Positions 17,877 through 27,108 of a stretch of 64,000 nt of DNA are shown here, one piece after another. The notes beneath the pieces were generated by a model, which was given only the letters and a program-made list of their open reading frames with translations, was not told the origin of the DNA and did no database searches. This stretch comes from Thermogemmatispora sp042408965 (GTDB taxonomy: Bacteria; Chloroflexota; Ktedonobacteria; Ktedonobacterales; Ktedonobacteraceae), in assembly GCA_042408965.1 (NCBI GenBank), contig JBHOQN010000165.1, positions 3,800-67,799 of the forward strand, written 5' to 3'. Position numbers and translations under genes: made by a program. Position 1 is the stretch's first letter; each line of letters opens with the position of its first letter.

Positions 17877-18998
17877 ATGCAGGAGAGGTCCGCTGCATCG
17901 CTGCCAGTTGAGCAGCAGCAGAAAGCGTACGATCGATCGTTAGAACTGTTTGAGTTTGAGCTGCCAGAGTACCTGGAGGCCACGGCTCCGCCAGAGGCGC
18001 GCGGTCTGGCGCGCGATGAGGTGCGACTGCTCATCTCCTATCGTCAGGATGAGCGTATCGTTCACGCACGTTTTCGTGAACTGCCCAACTTCCTGCGCCG
18101 CGGCGATCTACTGGTCATTAACACCAGCGCAACGATGAACGCCGCTCTGCGAGTCAGGCGCGCCGATGGTCTGGAGCTAGAGTTACACCTCTCAACGCGC
18201 CTGCCGGGCGACCTCTGGATCGTCGAGGTGCGACGTTTCGACGGGCAAGCCTCGCATCCTTTCTTCGCGCTGCAGGCCGGCGAGACGCTGACACTGCCTG
18301 CCGAGGCGCGCGCGACGCTCCATGCTCCCTATGCGCGCGACCGTCGAGTGCCAGAGGAGACCTCGGCGCGTCTCTGGATCGCCACGCTGACACTTCCAGA
18401 GGCGCCTGGTCCCTATCTGGCGCGCTATGGATTTCCCATCCGCTATCACTATGTGCCCCAGCAGTGGCCGATTGAGTATTACCGCTCGGTCTTTGCAACC
18501 GAGGTAGGGAGCGCCGAGATGCCCTCGGCGGGCCGGCCTTTCACGCCTGAGTTGATCACACGCCTCGTAGCGGAGGGCGTGCAGATCGCCCCGCTGCTGC
18601 TGCACACAGGGGTCTCCAGTCCCGAGGCGCACGAACCTCCCTATGAGGAGTACTATCGAGTGCCAGAAGAGAGCGCCGACCTGATCAATGCGGCACGTGA
18701 GCAGGGGAGAAGAGTCATCGCCGTGGGCACCACCCCGGTGCGCGCACTGGAGAGCGTGATCGGAGCACATGGCAGGCTGCACGGAGGAGAGGGCTGGACC
18801 GCTCTCGTCATCACGCCGCAGCGGGGAATCCGCGCTGTTGATGGGCTGCTGACCGGGCTGCACGAGCCACGGGCCTCGCATCTCGCCCTGCTGGAAGCGC
18901 TGGTGGGTCGCGACCATCTGACGCGGGTCTACGCCGAGGCCGTGCGTGAGGGCTATCTCTGGCATGAGTTCGGGGATCTCCACCTGATTCTCCCCTGA
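17877..18998 (+). CDS. queA: QueA-like S-adenosylmethionine:tRNA ribosyltransferase-isomerase
   Basis: 373 aa. QueA moves the ribosyl group of SAM to 7-aminomethyl-7-deazaguanine in tRNA to make epoxyqueuosine. The family core is present: 'FRELPNFLRRGDLLVINTSAT' region (about 63-85), 'YHYVPQQWPIEYYRSVFA' (about 185-202), and 'ADLINAAREQGRRVIAVGTT' (about 270-290) followed by 'VRALES'. The canonical 'HVGxGTF' loop is instead 'LHTGVSSPEA', as in a divergent subgroup. ATG at 17877 is preferred (aagg 9 nt upstream); a TTG three codons earlier is in frame. No other queuosine genes are in the window. Confidence 0.85.
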   Translation: MQERSAASLPVEQQQKAYDRSLELFEFELPEYLEATAPPEARGLARDEVRLLISYRQDERIVHARFRELPNFLRRGDLLVINTSATMNAALRVRRADGLELELHLSTRLPGDLWIVEVRRFDGQASHPFFALQAGETLTLPAEARATLHAPYARDRRVPEETSARLWIATLTLPEAPGPYLARYGFPIRYHYVPQQWPIEYYRSVFATEVGSAEMPSAGRPFTPELITRLVAEGVQIAPLLLHTGVSSPEAHEPPYEEYYRVPEESADLINAAREQGRRVIAVGTTPVRALESVIGAHGRLHGGEGWTALVITPQRGIRAVDGLLTGLHEPRASHLALLEALVGRDHLTRVYAEAVREGYLWHEFGDLHLILP

Positions 18999-19020
18999 GG
19001 GAGGGAGAGATTGCCCATTA

Positions 19021-19072
19021 GAGCTGTCACACGGGTCCCTCTCTGGAGCGAGCAGGACCCACGTGGCAGCTC
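19021..19072. terminator. Long imperfect hairpin between queA and the ABC substrate-binding gene
   Basis: gagctgtcacacgggtcc pairs imperfectly with ggacccacgtggcagctc (15 of 18 positions, one G-T included) around a 16-nt loop. It lies between the converging stop codons at 18998 and 19138. Confidence 0.45.
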
Positions 19073-19137
19073 CTGTGCGGGGCGGCAGAAGGACGGTGGA
19101 AGGCCGCCTCTGCCGTGGATTGGTCGAGTGCAGGCAG

Positions 19138-20217
19138 CTAGACAACAGGCGTGAAGTTTGCCATCGCCTGGCTGGCGGTGTCTGTGTCGACCAGCGACTG
19201 GAAGGGTGGTGCGACCGAGATCAGGCCGGCTTCCACGTCGAAAGCCGTCGCCACGTTATAAGCCTTCTGATCGACCACCGGAGTGGTTGCGTACGAGGTG
19301 CGCAGATCGGCCGCGGCTGCCACCATCGTCTTATCATCGATATGGGTATACTTTTGCAGGATGCGCGCAGCCTGATCCGGGTACTTCTGGATGAAGGCCA
19401 GAGCCATGGCCATGGCGCGCACCAGGGCCTTGATCGTGTTCGGCTTCGCGTGAATCAGGCTCTCCTTGGCATAGAAGACCGAATTGAGCTGACCGGTCAT
19501 CTGAGGGACATCGCCTTTGATCGGGCTGATCCAGATCTGCCCGATACCCTGGGTCTCCACAAATTCGCCCACAGGCTTATAGAAGCTCAGGGCATCGACG
19601 CGGCCAGCTTTGAGAGCAGCCACAGCGGCAGCGACACTGTTGCCAACAGCGACCAGGGTGGCCGACTTGTTGACATCCAGTCCGAAGAGACGGAAGAGGT
19701 AGGTCACAAAACCGCCGGTCTGGCCAGTCGTCGAAATCACGCCGATCTTCTTCCCCACCAGGGCCCGAACCTTAGCTTCCAGGGGACTGCTCTCAGTCAG
19801 GCCGGTTTCCTGTGCCAGCTTGTTGCTCACCGTAATATCGTTGGGGAAAGAGGTCTGTAGCTGGCCAATGACCTTCACGTCAGAGTCGACGCGCGCCACC
19901 AGGAAGGACTCCGTGACGAGACCACCCACAGCGACGTCAATGGCGCCAGAGTGAATAGCCTCGGCCATCTGAGGGCTGGTAGCCATCGTCTGGAACGGCA
20001 CGGGAGAGATGGTCAGACCCTGTGCCTGGAAATAACCTTTATCGAGGGCCACCAGATCTGGCAGAAAGGGAGCCGACAGACTGTCAATAGCCACCTTGAG
20101 CTTCATGTCGTCGCTGGCGCTAGAGGACGATCCCAGACCACAGCTAGAGAGGCTGACCAGTGTCAACACCAGGAGCGTCACCGACGAGAAAAACCAGCGA
20201 AGAGAAGAGTGCCTCAT
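19138..20217 (-). CDS. ABC transporter substrate-binding lipoprotein (NitT/TauT, SsuA/THI5-like)
   Basis: 359 aa from the ATG at 20217, preceded by GGAGGA. A signal peptide ends in the lipobox 'LSSC', so the mature protein is a lipid-anchored binding protein. The body has the periplasmic-binding type II pattern of the NMT1/THI5-like family: 'LKVAIDSLSAPFLPDLVALDKGYF' start, 'GAIDVAVGG' and 'GRVDALSFYKP'. It is third in an ATPase-permease-binding protein cluster. Candidate ligands are sulfonates, nitrate-like anions or pyrimidine precursors; the sequence does not decide. Confidence 0.88.
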   Translation of the reverse strand: MRHSSLRWFFSSVTLLVLTLVSLSSCGLGSSSSASDDMKLKVAIDSLSAPFLPDLVALDKGYFQAQGLTISPVPFQTMATSPQMAEAIHSGAIDVAVGGLVTESFLVARVDSDVKVIGQLQTSFPNDITVSNKLAQETGLTESSPLEAKVRALVGKKIGVISTTGQTGGFVTYLFRLFGLDVNKSATLVAVGNSVAAAVAALKAGRVDALSFYKPVGEFVETQGIGQIWISPIKGDVPQMTGQLNSVFYAKESLIHAKPNTIKALVRAMAMALAFIQKYPDQAARILQKYTHIDDKTMVAAAADLRTSYATTPVVDQKAYNVATAFDVEAGLISVAPPFQSLVDTDTASQAMANFTPVV

Positions 20218-20256
20218 GCTTCCTCCTGTACAAAAGAGAAATAGAGAGATATGACT

Positions 20257-20294
20257 AAAGGCGCTCCCACGCATAAGTGGCGTGGGGAGCCTTT
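20257..20294 (-). terminator. Hairpin between permease and binding-protein genes
   Basis: AAAGGCGCTCCCACGC and GCGTGGGGAGCCTTT pair with one bulge around ataagtg. On the minus strand it ends in TTTAGTCATAT. It lies in the 90-bp gap inside the ABC cluster, so it could be a partial terminator or an mRNA-stabilising structure adjusting the level of the binding protein relative to the membrane parts. Confidence 0.5.
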
Positions 20295-20307
20295 ATGAAC
20301 GACACAG

Positions 20308-21198
20308 TTATGCAAGGTCCTGTCCTCGCAGCTTCAGACCAGCCTTCCAGTGGGAGGTCTTGTGATCGATCAGATTGACAATCGCGTTGAGCAGGCCAGC
20401 GATCAGGGTCAGTACCAGCAGAGCAGCGAAGACGCCAGCAGCGTCAAATGACTCGCCGGAGGACTGGATCAGGTAGCCAATGCCGTGGTTCGCGCCGATC
20501 TGCTCGGCGACGACCGCGCCGATGAGCGCATAGGGGATGGCCACGTGCAGACCCGTCAGCACCGAGCCTGTTGCAGAGGGCAGGATGACCCTGGTGATGA
20601 TATCACGCCGCTTGCCGCCCATCAGGCGTACAGCATCCACAAGGTGCTGATCCACGTTGCGAACACCGCTCAGCGTATTGAGAAAGATCAAGAAAAAGAC
20701 CGTCACGGCCGCCAGAACCACCTTCATCGGGATCTCGATGCCCAGCCAGAGGATCAGCAGCGGAGCGAGGGCGATCTTTGGAATGCTATTGAGCGCGATG
20801 ATGAAGGGACTGAAAATGCGCTCCAGCGTTGGCTGCAGCCCGAAGAGGAAACCCATCAGCAGGCCGCTGACAACGCCGAAGAAGAGGCCCAGCAGCGTCT
20901 CCTCCAGCGTAATGGCCGTGTTCACCACCAGCGTGCTCTGGTACCAGGGCGAGCCATCGCCGAGCCAGAGCGCGCACTGGTGAAGAATGTCCAGCGGGCT
21001 GCTCAGGAATGAGGCATCGACAATGCGCCCTGAGCTAAACTGCCAGACCACCAGGACGAGCAGAGCGAATAGCAGCCGTGCGCCGTAGATAAACCAGCGC
21101 TCGCGCCGGCTGCGGCTCTGCACCTGGCGAACGGCCGCAGAAGGCATCAGGATAGCTTGCTGCGAGTTTCCGGGCTGGGGATAGTTGGCGATGCTCAT
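20308..21198 (-). CDS. ABC transporter permease (NitT/TauT type)
   Basis: 296 aa with about six membrane segments after a cytoplasmic N-terminus (first at about 38-57). The EAA loop that docks on the ATPase is at about 195-215 ('AVRLMGGKRRDIITRVILP'), and 'IGANHGIGYLIQSS' near residue 240 is typical of SsuC/TauC-type permeases. The ATG overlaps the stop of the ATPase gene by 4 nt (ATGA), so the two are translationally coupled. Confidence 0.92.
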   Translation of the reverse strand: MSIANYPQPGNSQQAILMPSAAVRQVQSRSRRERWFIYGARLLFALLVLVVWQFSSGRIVDASFLSSPLDILHQCALWLGDGSPWYQSTLVVNTAITLEETLLGLFFGVVSGLLMGFLFGLQPTLERIFSPFIIALNSIPKIALAPLLILWLGIEIPMKVVLAAVTVFFLIFLNTLSGVRNVDQHLVDAVRLMGGKRRDIITRVILPSATGSVLTGLHVAIPYALIGAVVAEQIGANHGIGYLIQSSGESFDAAGVFAALLVLTLIAGLLNAIVNLIDHKTSHWKAGLKLRGQDLA

Positions 21199-21986
21199 AT
21201 GCTCACCTCCTGCCGCTGCTGTTGCTGACGAGCCTGCATCAGCGCGTCCCAGAGACGCTGGTGCAGCGAGGTAAACTCTGGACGGAAGCGGATCTGAGCA
21301 GCATCACGAGGACGGCGCAGGGTGACCGGCTCATCGGCGATCAGCCGTCCGCCGGTGCCCAGAACGACCACGCGATCTCCCAGAATGATGGCTTCCTCGA
21401 TGTCGTGAGTGACGAAGAGAACGCTCTTGCGCTGCTGTGACCAGAGGCTCAGCAGCTCGCTCTGTAGCTCGAGGCGTAGTTGCGCATCCAGGGCGCCAAA
21501 GGGTTCATCCATCAGCAGGGTTTCGGGAGAAGTCACCAGCGTACGTGCCAGGCTGGCCCGGCGCAACATGCCGCCCGACAACTCGTGCGGGTAGAGCTTC
21601 TCAAAGCCCTGCAGGCCGACCATGCGGATAAACTCCGCCACGCGCTGCCGGCGCTCCTGCCGGGGGATGCCACGGATCTCAAGCGGCATCTCGATGTTGC
21701 GTTCGACGGTTCTCCAGGGCATGAGCGTGTCTTTTTGCGTGAGGTAGCCTACCTCGAGACGAGGCCCGTTGATAGGAGTACCTTTGTAGTAGACCGCGCC
21801 GGAGCCGGGGGACAACAATCCAGCCACAATGTTGAGCAACGTGGTTTTGCCGCAGCCGCTGGGGCCGACGATCACAACGAAGCTCCCGTTCTCGATCTCC
21901 AGGTTAACTTTGTGCAGGACAAGGATCTCCTGACTTTCACGAATGAAAGACTTGCTCAACTGCTCGACGCGAATAATGACGCTCAT
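21195..21986 (-). CDS. ABC transporter ATP-binding protein (NitT/TauT type)
   Basis: 263 aa. Walker A 'GPSGCGKTT' (about 41-49), signature 'LSGGMLRRASLAR' (about 136-148), Walker B 'LLMDEPFGALD' (about 156-166) and the switch His in 'VTHDIEEA' (about 190-197) are intact. The signature has Met at the fifth position where Gln or Met is usual. GGAGATG lies just upstream of the ATG. It is the first gene of the importer cluster and energises the adjacent permease. Confidence 0.95.
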   Translation of the reverse strand: MSVIIRVEQLSKSFIRESQEILVLHKVNLEIENGSFVVIVGPSGCGKTTLLNIVAGLLSPGSGAVYYKGTPINGPRLEVGYLTQKDTLMPWRTVERNIEMPLEIRGIPRQERRQRVAEFIRMVGLQGFEKLYPHELSGGMLRRASLARTLVTSPETLLMDEPFGALDAQLRLELQSELLSLWSQQRKSVLFVTHDIEEAIILGDRVVVLGTGGRLIADEPVTLRRPRDAAQIRFRPEFTSLHQRLWDALMQARQQQQRQEVSI

Positions 21987-22421
21987 GCGTGCATCTCCTT
22001 TGCTGCGCTGGACGCGGCGGCGCAGGCTTGTGTGCGACCACCACCGGTTCTGGCAGCGAGCTGCAGAGAGCCAGCGGTAGTGACCAGACCCGCCGCGCTC
22101 TTCTGCCGGGCAGGCCGGTGCTTTGGATAGATAGTTGTCTATTCATGGACCAAAAATGCATGCGGAGGCAGGCACTGAGCGGAATGCGATGGTCACAGAA
22201 GGAGCCGTGGAGGCCAGGCCTGCTGTGGTGCGCAGGCTCGCTGAGCCTGTTCTCCTGAGACGTTGTGAAACGCTTCATCGGCGTCACCTGGTTTGGATAC
22301 ATAGCGCTCATAGTTCGACCAGAGATGAAGGCTGAGAGCGGCAGCGGCCTGGCCTTGTTCTGGCAGGGCTGTGCCGCTCCTGGCTCGTGTCTGCCTCTCT
22401 GATCCTGGCCTGCGTGGTGTC
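21987..22421 (-). promoter_or_regulatory. 435-bp gap between methyltransferase and ABC importer
   Basis: No credible gene. The perfect hairpin CAGGCTC-gct-GAGCCTG is at 22233-22249. On the minus strand TATCCAAA occurs twice (near 22293 and 22126). No TPP, SAM, guanidine or cobalamin riboswitch core was recognised, and no convincing promoter pair was found, so how the importer is controlled is open. Confidence 0.35.
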
Positions 22422-23267
22422 TTACAGGCGATAGGCCGTCACCAGCCGGTGGTAGAGCTTGAGCGTCTCGGGAGTCCATTCCTCAATGGGGAGGAAGGGA
22501 AAGACCGCGCGCTGGTACTCCCGACCTTTCTCGGCACTGGTGACGAAGGTTGCTTTCCAGCCCAGTGAGCCGAGCAGGCCCTCGGGATCGTCGATGGAGC
22601 CGATCCAGGGTGCGCCGAGGCCCGCGACACGCCGGATGCGCTGACCGGTGCGTGGTGAGGCGATCATCGCGCTGTGAACCGCATCAAAGCCAATCTGGCT
22701 GCGCGGAGCGGTCAGGCTGCTGATGCGCGTCAGCAGGCGCTCAATCTCTTCCACAGGCAGGTAGAAAAGCAGTCCCTCGACCAGCCAGACCGCCGGAGCT
22801 GTAGGATCGTAGCCGGCGTCCAGCAGAGACTCGGTCCAGGCCGGCTCTGTCAGATCGACTGGCAGAGCCAGACGTTCGCAGGTGGGGCGAGCACCCTGGC
22901 GCTCCAGCACCTCTTGCTTATAGCGCAGGACCGCGGGTTGATCCAGCTCGAAAAAGCGCGTCTCAGGCGGCCAGGTCAGGCGAAACGCGCGGGTATCCAG
23001 TCCACAGGCTGGCATAACGATCTGCCGGATGCCCTCCTCGTTCGTTGCACGGAGCAAAAACTCATCAAAGAAGCGCGTGCGTACGATGATGGAACCGCCG
23101 TTATCCTCTATCTGCGCAAATCTTGCCTCGCCCTCGCTGCCAGCCAGGGCAGCAGCCCAGGGATCGTTGAAAAGCCGATCTTCTCGCTCACTCTCATATG
23201 CGCGTGCAGCCGCTGTCAGGTGCGCAGTGAGACTGATGAGATATTTGGACTCGGCATGGTCAGGCAT
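22422..23267 (-). CDS. SAM-dependent methyltransferase (LCMT/TIGR00027-like)
   Basis: 281 aa from the ATG at 23267, preceded by GAGGAG; an upstream in-frame extension looks non-coding and AT-rich. 'VMPACGLDTRAFRL' (about 82-95) is the SAM-binding glycine motif of this family (usual form 'GaGlDtRafRl'; the Ala-Cys step is a mild variant), and 'FELDQPAVLRYK' (about 106-117) carries the acidic ribose-binding residue. The family methylates small molecules or carboxyl groups; the target is unknown. Transcribed in the same direction as the ABC importer but 435 bp away. Confidence 0.88.
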   Translation of the reverse strand: MPDHAESKYLISLTAHLTAAARAYESEREDRLFNDPWAAALAGSEGEARFAQIEDNGGSIIVRTRFFDEFLLRATNEEGIRQIVMPACGLDTRAFRLTWPPETRFFELDQPAVLRYKQEVLERQGARPTCERLALPVDLTEPAWTESLLDAGYDPTAPAVWLVEGLLFYLPVEEIERLLTRISSLTAPRSQIGFDAVHSAMIASPRTGQRIRRVAGLGAPWIGSIDDPEGLLGSLGWKATFVTSAEKGREYQRAVFPFLPIEEWTPETLKLYHRLVTAYRL

Positions 23268-23868
23268 GTGATTCTCCTCAAATACTGGAAATAGGTAGAA
23301 GGCTCTGTATGCTGGCTCCCTGTTGTTCGCTTCCCAGAATACAGATCTTTGAAATATTTTGTGATGATATCGGGCACCATTTGAACTGTTCCGGCAATCA
23401 CATGTCATCTGATGAAAGAAATCATTTTTGTCTATCGTAGCCATTCACCTATGGTAACATCCTGGCACAGATTTATCAGAGCCAGCAGCCTCTAACGGAA
23501 GAGCTTTCCTTCTACAGTCACGATCATGCAGCGAGTCTCGCCAGTCTTATAAATCCTTTCCTGGAACGCTTGAATAACCGGGTATCTCTGTCTATGAAAG
23601 GATAGTATCTTTACGAGATTTCTGCAATATCTGCCTGGCATTTTTACATAATCTTAATATGGAAGCCCGACGCTATCTGTTAGAATATCTAAGCGTGGAG
23701 TCTACTCTGCGGTGAGCACCCATTGAATAGCATCAGCAAGCGGATACCTTCTCTCGCCCGAATTGTGGAGCGCTTTTTGTCGGAATAGGTCGTCAGGAGT
23801 GTTGCATGAAGAGCCTGCTCTTCTGTGATCTCCTGGCGTCTTTGTAGAGATAGGATGAGCCTGTATCG
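23268..23868. other. AT-rich intergenic region
   Basis: 601 bp between divergent genes, distinctly AT-richer than the genes around it. Weak promoter-like pairs occur on the plus strand (TTGAAT at 23570-23575, 17 bp, TATGAA at 23593-23598; TAGAAT at 23681-23686). No gene, RNA fold or repeat could be supported. Confidence 0.4.
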
Positions 23869-24375
23869 ATGTACCGTCTTGATTTTGAAACGCTGAAGCA
23901 GGTGATGCGCGAACATCGCAAGACGGGACTGCTGTACGCTGATGTACCATCGGGGATTGCCGGCATGCCGGAGCCTTTCCGTATTGAGGTGCTATTGCGT
24001 GCAGGGACCATTGTCTCCTGCTTCTTCGTTGGCAAGAGTGGGCGTCGTCTCAAGGAAGAGAAGCCTTCTGAGAAGCTTGCGCGTCTGGGAAAGCTCGACT
24101 GGACTTTTGTCCCCCAGGACGCAGGCGCTGTTGATGTACTGACTTCTCCTTCACCTGTGACGGTCCTCTCTCCAGAAGTTTCGGACTTCCCACAGCGTCT
24201 CATCCATCTGGAACAGTGGCAGATGAACGGCTGGCCGCGTATGCATCGCATGGTATTCGCGCTGGCCGACGGTACGCGATCGATTGCGAAGATTGCCGAG
24301 ATTCTCTCTACTTCGCCTGAGGTCGTCCGCAGTGTATTACGCGATCTGCAATCTATCGGCGCTATTCGCATGTGA
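23869..24375 (+). CDS. Hypothetical protein with C-terminal winged-helix-like segment
   Basis: 168 aa, not recognised as a named family. The N-terminal half (about 1-95) resembles the small alpha/beta layout of PatA/DUF4388-type domains ('YRLDFETLKQVMREHRKTG', 'FRIEVLLRAGTIVSCFF'), which are common in bacterial signalling proteins. The last 45 residues ('MVFALADGTRSIAKIAEIL' then 'PEVVRSVLRDLQSIGAIRM') read as a winged helix in which a short helix-turn-helix is followed by a dimerisation/wing end. AGGATGAG precedes the ATG. It probably works in regulation or signalling, but this is inference. Confidence 0.65.
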   Translation: MYRLDFETLKQVMREHRKTGLLYADVPSGIAGMPEPFRIEVLLRAGTIVSCFFVGKSGRRLKEEKPSEKLARLGKLDWTFVPQDAGAVDVLTSPSPVTVLSPEVSDFPQRLIHLEQWQMNGWPRMHRMVFALADGTRSIAKIAEILSTSPEVVRSVLRDLQSIGAIRM

Positions 24376-24526
24376 GGGTGGGGGAGGAGGCAATGTCGCC
24401 ATGGCCGGGCCTGCTCTGCTGCTATCCTCTGAAGGCAGGCTTGCCGAGGCGCTGTGTGACAGAAAAACCAGGGGTATCCTGCCTGTCTGAGGTGCCACTT
24501 ACCCGATCGTGAAAGGAAGGCTTATC

Positions 24527-25642
24527 ATGAGGAAGCTTCCCATTGCTGAGGCCGAGATGCACAGCAAGGATGCTCAACTCCCCAGTTATCTCGCAGTTGA
24601 AGAGCAAGAGAGCCGCTGGCTGCGCTGGTGGTACCGACTGGCCTCGCCGCCGGTGCCTCCTGCCTCGGCCACCTTCAAGGAGCGCGAGCTGTTCCGGCGT
24701 GGTCGCACGGGCAGCCAGATCTTGCCTGCTCTCTATGTGCTCTTAATTGTCGCGCTGCCGGCTGGTTTCCTGGGAACGAACTTTTATCTGGTACCGATCG
24801 TTATTTCCTGTTTCTGCTTGCTAGCCCTGGCCACGCTGCTCAACCGTCTAGGTTTCGTTAATCCCGCTGGTTTTATCGTCGTCATTACCTTTATGGCCTT
24901 TCCTATCGCGAACATTGTGACGACGCCTGGCGGACTGAACATGATGGTGCTGCCTGTATTTGGCCTGCTGATCCTCCCACTGGTCTGTGCCGTGTCCTTC
25001 CTGCCGCCCTGGTGGGTCTTCGTGGTGGCCCTGACCAACTGTCTCTTCACCTTCTTTTCCCTGACCCAGTTGCCGCAGACCGCCGAGTTGAGTGGCATGC
25101 TGGCCATCAATTTTACTGGTATTGTTACTCCGATTATTCTCAGCCAGATGATCATCTCCGTTGTGGCCTACCTCTGGGTGAGCAGCACAGTACAGGCACT
25201 GGCCCGGGCTGATCGGGCCGAAGAGATTGCGCGTCTGGAGCATGACCTGGCGGTTCAGGCTGAGGCAGCGGCCAGGCAGAAGGAGCAGCTGGAGGCCAGC
25301 ATTCAGAAGATTGTGGAGACGCACACGCGCGTGGCGAACGGTGACTATGCGGCTCGTGTGCCCCTGACCGGTGATAACGTCCTCTGGCAGATCTCTGGCT
25401 CGCTGAATAATTTGCTGGCGCGCATGCAGCGTTTGCACCAGGATGCCGCCGAGCTTCAGCAGATGAAACTCGCCTTCTATCAGCTGCGTGAAGAGAACAG
25501 ACGGCTGATGGAGCAAGCCTTTGCCTTGCAGCAGTCGCGGGAGGAGAACAGTCGGCCGCTGGGGCCGGCGAATAACGCGCCGCAGATCTATCCCCAGGAG
25601 CCAGGACGCTGGCTCAGACGTCCTGGCGAGGAGCGTTTCTGA
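24527..25642 (+). CDS. Membrane protein with HAMP domain and coiled coil, no output domain
   Basis: 371 aa from the ATG at 24527, preceded by AAAGGAAGG; a GTG six codons upstream is in frame but lacks a site. About six membrane segments lie between residues 65 and 220. A HAMP-like region follows ('IQKIVETHTRVANGDYAARVPL', about 262-283) and a coiled coil (about 300-345). No kinase, cyclase, GGDEF or receiver domain follows, so the protein may pass a signal to a partner or act as a scaffold. Its stop codon overlaps the ATG of an M20 peptidase by one base (tgATG). Confidence 0.75.
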   Translation: MRKLPIAEAEMHSKDAQLPSYLAVEEQESRWLRWWYRLASPPVPPASATFKERELFRRGRTGSQILPALYVLLIVALPAGFLGTNFYLVPIVISCFCLLALATLLNRLGFVNPAGFIVVITFMAFPIANIVTTPGGLNMMVLPVFGLLILPLVCAVSFLPPWWVFVVALTNCLFTFFSLTQLPQTAELSGMLAINFTGIVTPIILSQMIISVVAYLWVSSTVQALARADRAEEIARLEHDLAVQAEAAARQKEQLEASIQKIVETHTRVANGDYAARVPLTGDNVLWQISGSLNNLLARMQRLHQDAAELQQMKLAFYQLREENRRLMEQAFALQQSREENSRPLGPANNAPQIYPQEPGRWLRRPGEERF

Positions 25643-27012
25643 TGGATGAGGCTCTGGAAGCCTATTTGAGCAGCCATGCTGATCATACTCTGCGCTTGCT
25701 GGAGCAGCTCTGTCGCCAGCCGAGCGTCTCGGCGCAGCGGCAGGGCCTGGATGAGATGGCCGGGCTCGTGGAGGCGCGCCTGCAGGAGTGCGGTTTCAGA
25801 ACGCAGCGACTACTGGTCCCGGAGGCTCCGCCGGTGATCTATGGCGAATTGCCGGGGCGCAGCGAGTATACCTTGCTGCTGTACAATCACTACGATGTTC
25901 AGCCGCCCGATCCACTGGATCTATGGGAGTCGCCACCTTTTGAACCTGTACTGCGCGACGGTCGGCTCTATGCGCGTGGAACCAGCGATAACAAGGGGGA
26001 GATCGCTGCACGTCTGGCGGCGATTCAGGCCCTGCTGGCCGTGGATGGCGCCCTACCTGTGACGCTGCGTTGGGTGATCGAGGGAGAGGAGGAGATTGGA
26101 AGTCTGCACTTTGAGGAAGTGGCTGCCAGGTATGCGCCCTTGCTCCAGGCGGACGGCGCGCTCTGGGAGGGTGAGGGCTTTGACCCTGAGGGACGTCCTG
26201 AACTCTGTCTGGGCACGAAGGGGTTATTGTATGTCCAGCTTGATGTGGAGGCACTGGGCGGCGATGCTCATTCCGGCATGGCTGCAATCCTTCCCAGTGC
26301 GGCCTGGCGCCTGGTAGAGGTCCTGGCCAGCCTGCGAGCCCCCGATGGCACTGTGCGCATCCCCGGTTTCTATGATGAGGTGCGTGGACCCTCCGAGAGC
26401 GACCGGCGTGTCATCGCCGACCTGCCTGTGGTTGACGAACTCTTGCGTGAGACCTACCAGGTTCCGGCCTTCCTGGGAGGAGTCGGAGGGGAGGCCCTGA
26501 GAGAGCGACTCTCGTTCGTTCCCACCTGTAACATCGCGGGCCTGAGCAGCGGCTACAGCGGCGAGGGATCCAAGACGGTATTACCGGCGCGGGCCAGCGC
26601 CAAAATTGATTTCCGCCTGGTGCCTGATCAAGATCCTGGCGTGATCCTGGCCCGGCTGCGAGCCTATCTGGACGCTCAGGGATACAGGGATGTGGTTGTG
26701 ACCTGTACCGAGACCTCGGAGCCTGTCAAAACGCCGCTGGAGCATCCTTTTGTGCAGCGCATCGCGGCGATTGCTGAGGCATACGAAGGCCGACCTCCAT
26801 CGATCACACCGCTATCGGGGGGGACGCTGCCACTGCTGGGTGCTCTGCGCCGTCACACTGGAGTGCCCGGCCTGAGTGCACCGGGCAACCCCGTCTACTG
26901 GGCCAACGCGGCCCACGCCCCCAATGAACACATTCGCCTGCAGGATCTCTGGCGAGCTGTCCACTTCAACTGTTATCTGCTGCGCACCCTGGGCAGCCAG
27001 GCCGGACGGTGA
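25642..27012 (+). CDS. M20-family metallopeptidase (dipeptidase/carnosinase-like)
   Basis: 456 aa, usual length. Di-zinc ligands are visible in order: His83 and the Asp85 neighbour in 'NHYDVQPP', bridging Asp116 in 'RGTSDNKGE', the catalytic and ligand Glu149-Glu150 in 'EGEEEIGS', Asp in 'LWEGEGFDPEGRP' region, and the final His in 'ANAAHAPNEH' (about 420). The internal dimerisation domain lies at about 205-330. It cleaves short peptides or N-acyl amino acids. The start overlaps the stop of the HAMP membrane protein gene, so expression is coupled. Confidence 0.93.
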   Translation: MDEALEAYLSSHADHTLRLLEQLCRQPSVSAQRQGLDEMAGLVEARLQECGFRTQRLLVPEAPPVIYGELPGRSEYTLLLYNHYDVQPPDPLDLWESPPFEPVLRDGRLYARGTSDNKGEIAARLAAIQALLAVDGALPVTLRWVIEGEEEIGSLHFEEVAARYAPLLQADGALWEGEGFDPEGRPELCLGTKGLLYVQLDVEALGGDAHSGMAAILPSAAWRLVEVLASLRAPDGTVRIPGFYDEVRGPSESDRRVIADLPVVDELLRETYQVPAFLGGVGGEALRERLSFVPTCNIAGLSSGYSGEGSKTVLPARASAKIDFRLVPDQDPGVILARLRAYLDAQGYRDVVVTCTETSEPVKTPLEHPFVQRIAAIAEAYEGRPPSITPLSGGTLPLLGALRRHTGVPGLSAPGNPVYWANAAHAPNEHIRLQDLWRAVHFNCYLLRTLGSQAGR

Positions 27013-27108
27013 GCATCCAGGGTGATCGGTCTCTACCACCTGTTTTGCTGGCTGCCGCTGGCGTGGGTGGAACATCCGTTTTCCGGGATCGTCGGGCCCT
27101 GGAACAAA

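Noticed and set aside
21987..22421. TPP or SAM riboswitch before the THI5-like importer
   Set aside because: Neither the TPP core (CTGAGA and its partner loop) nor the SAM-I core was found on the minus strand.
21937..22479. A 180-codon minus-strand frame overlapping the ABC ATPase and methyltransferase ends
   Set aside because: It overlaps two good genes in other frames and its translation looks random.
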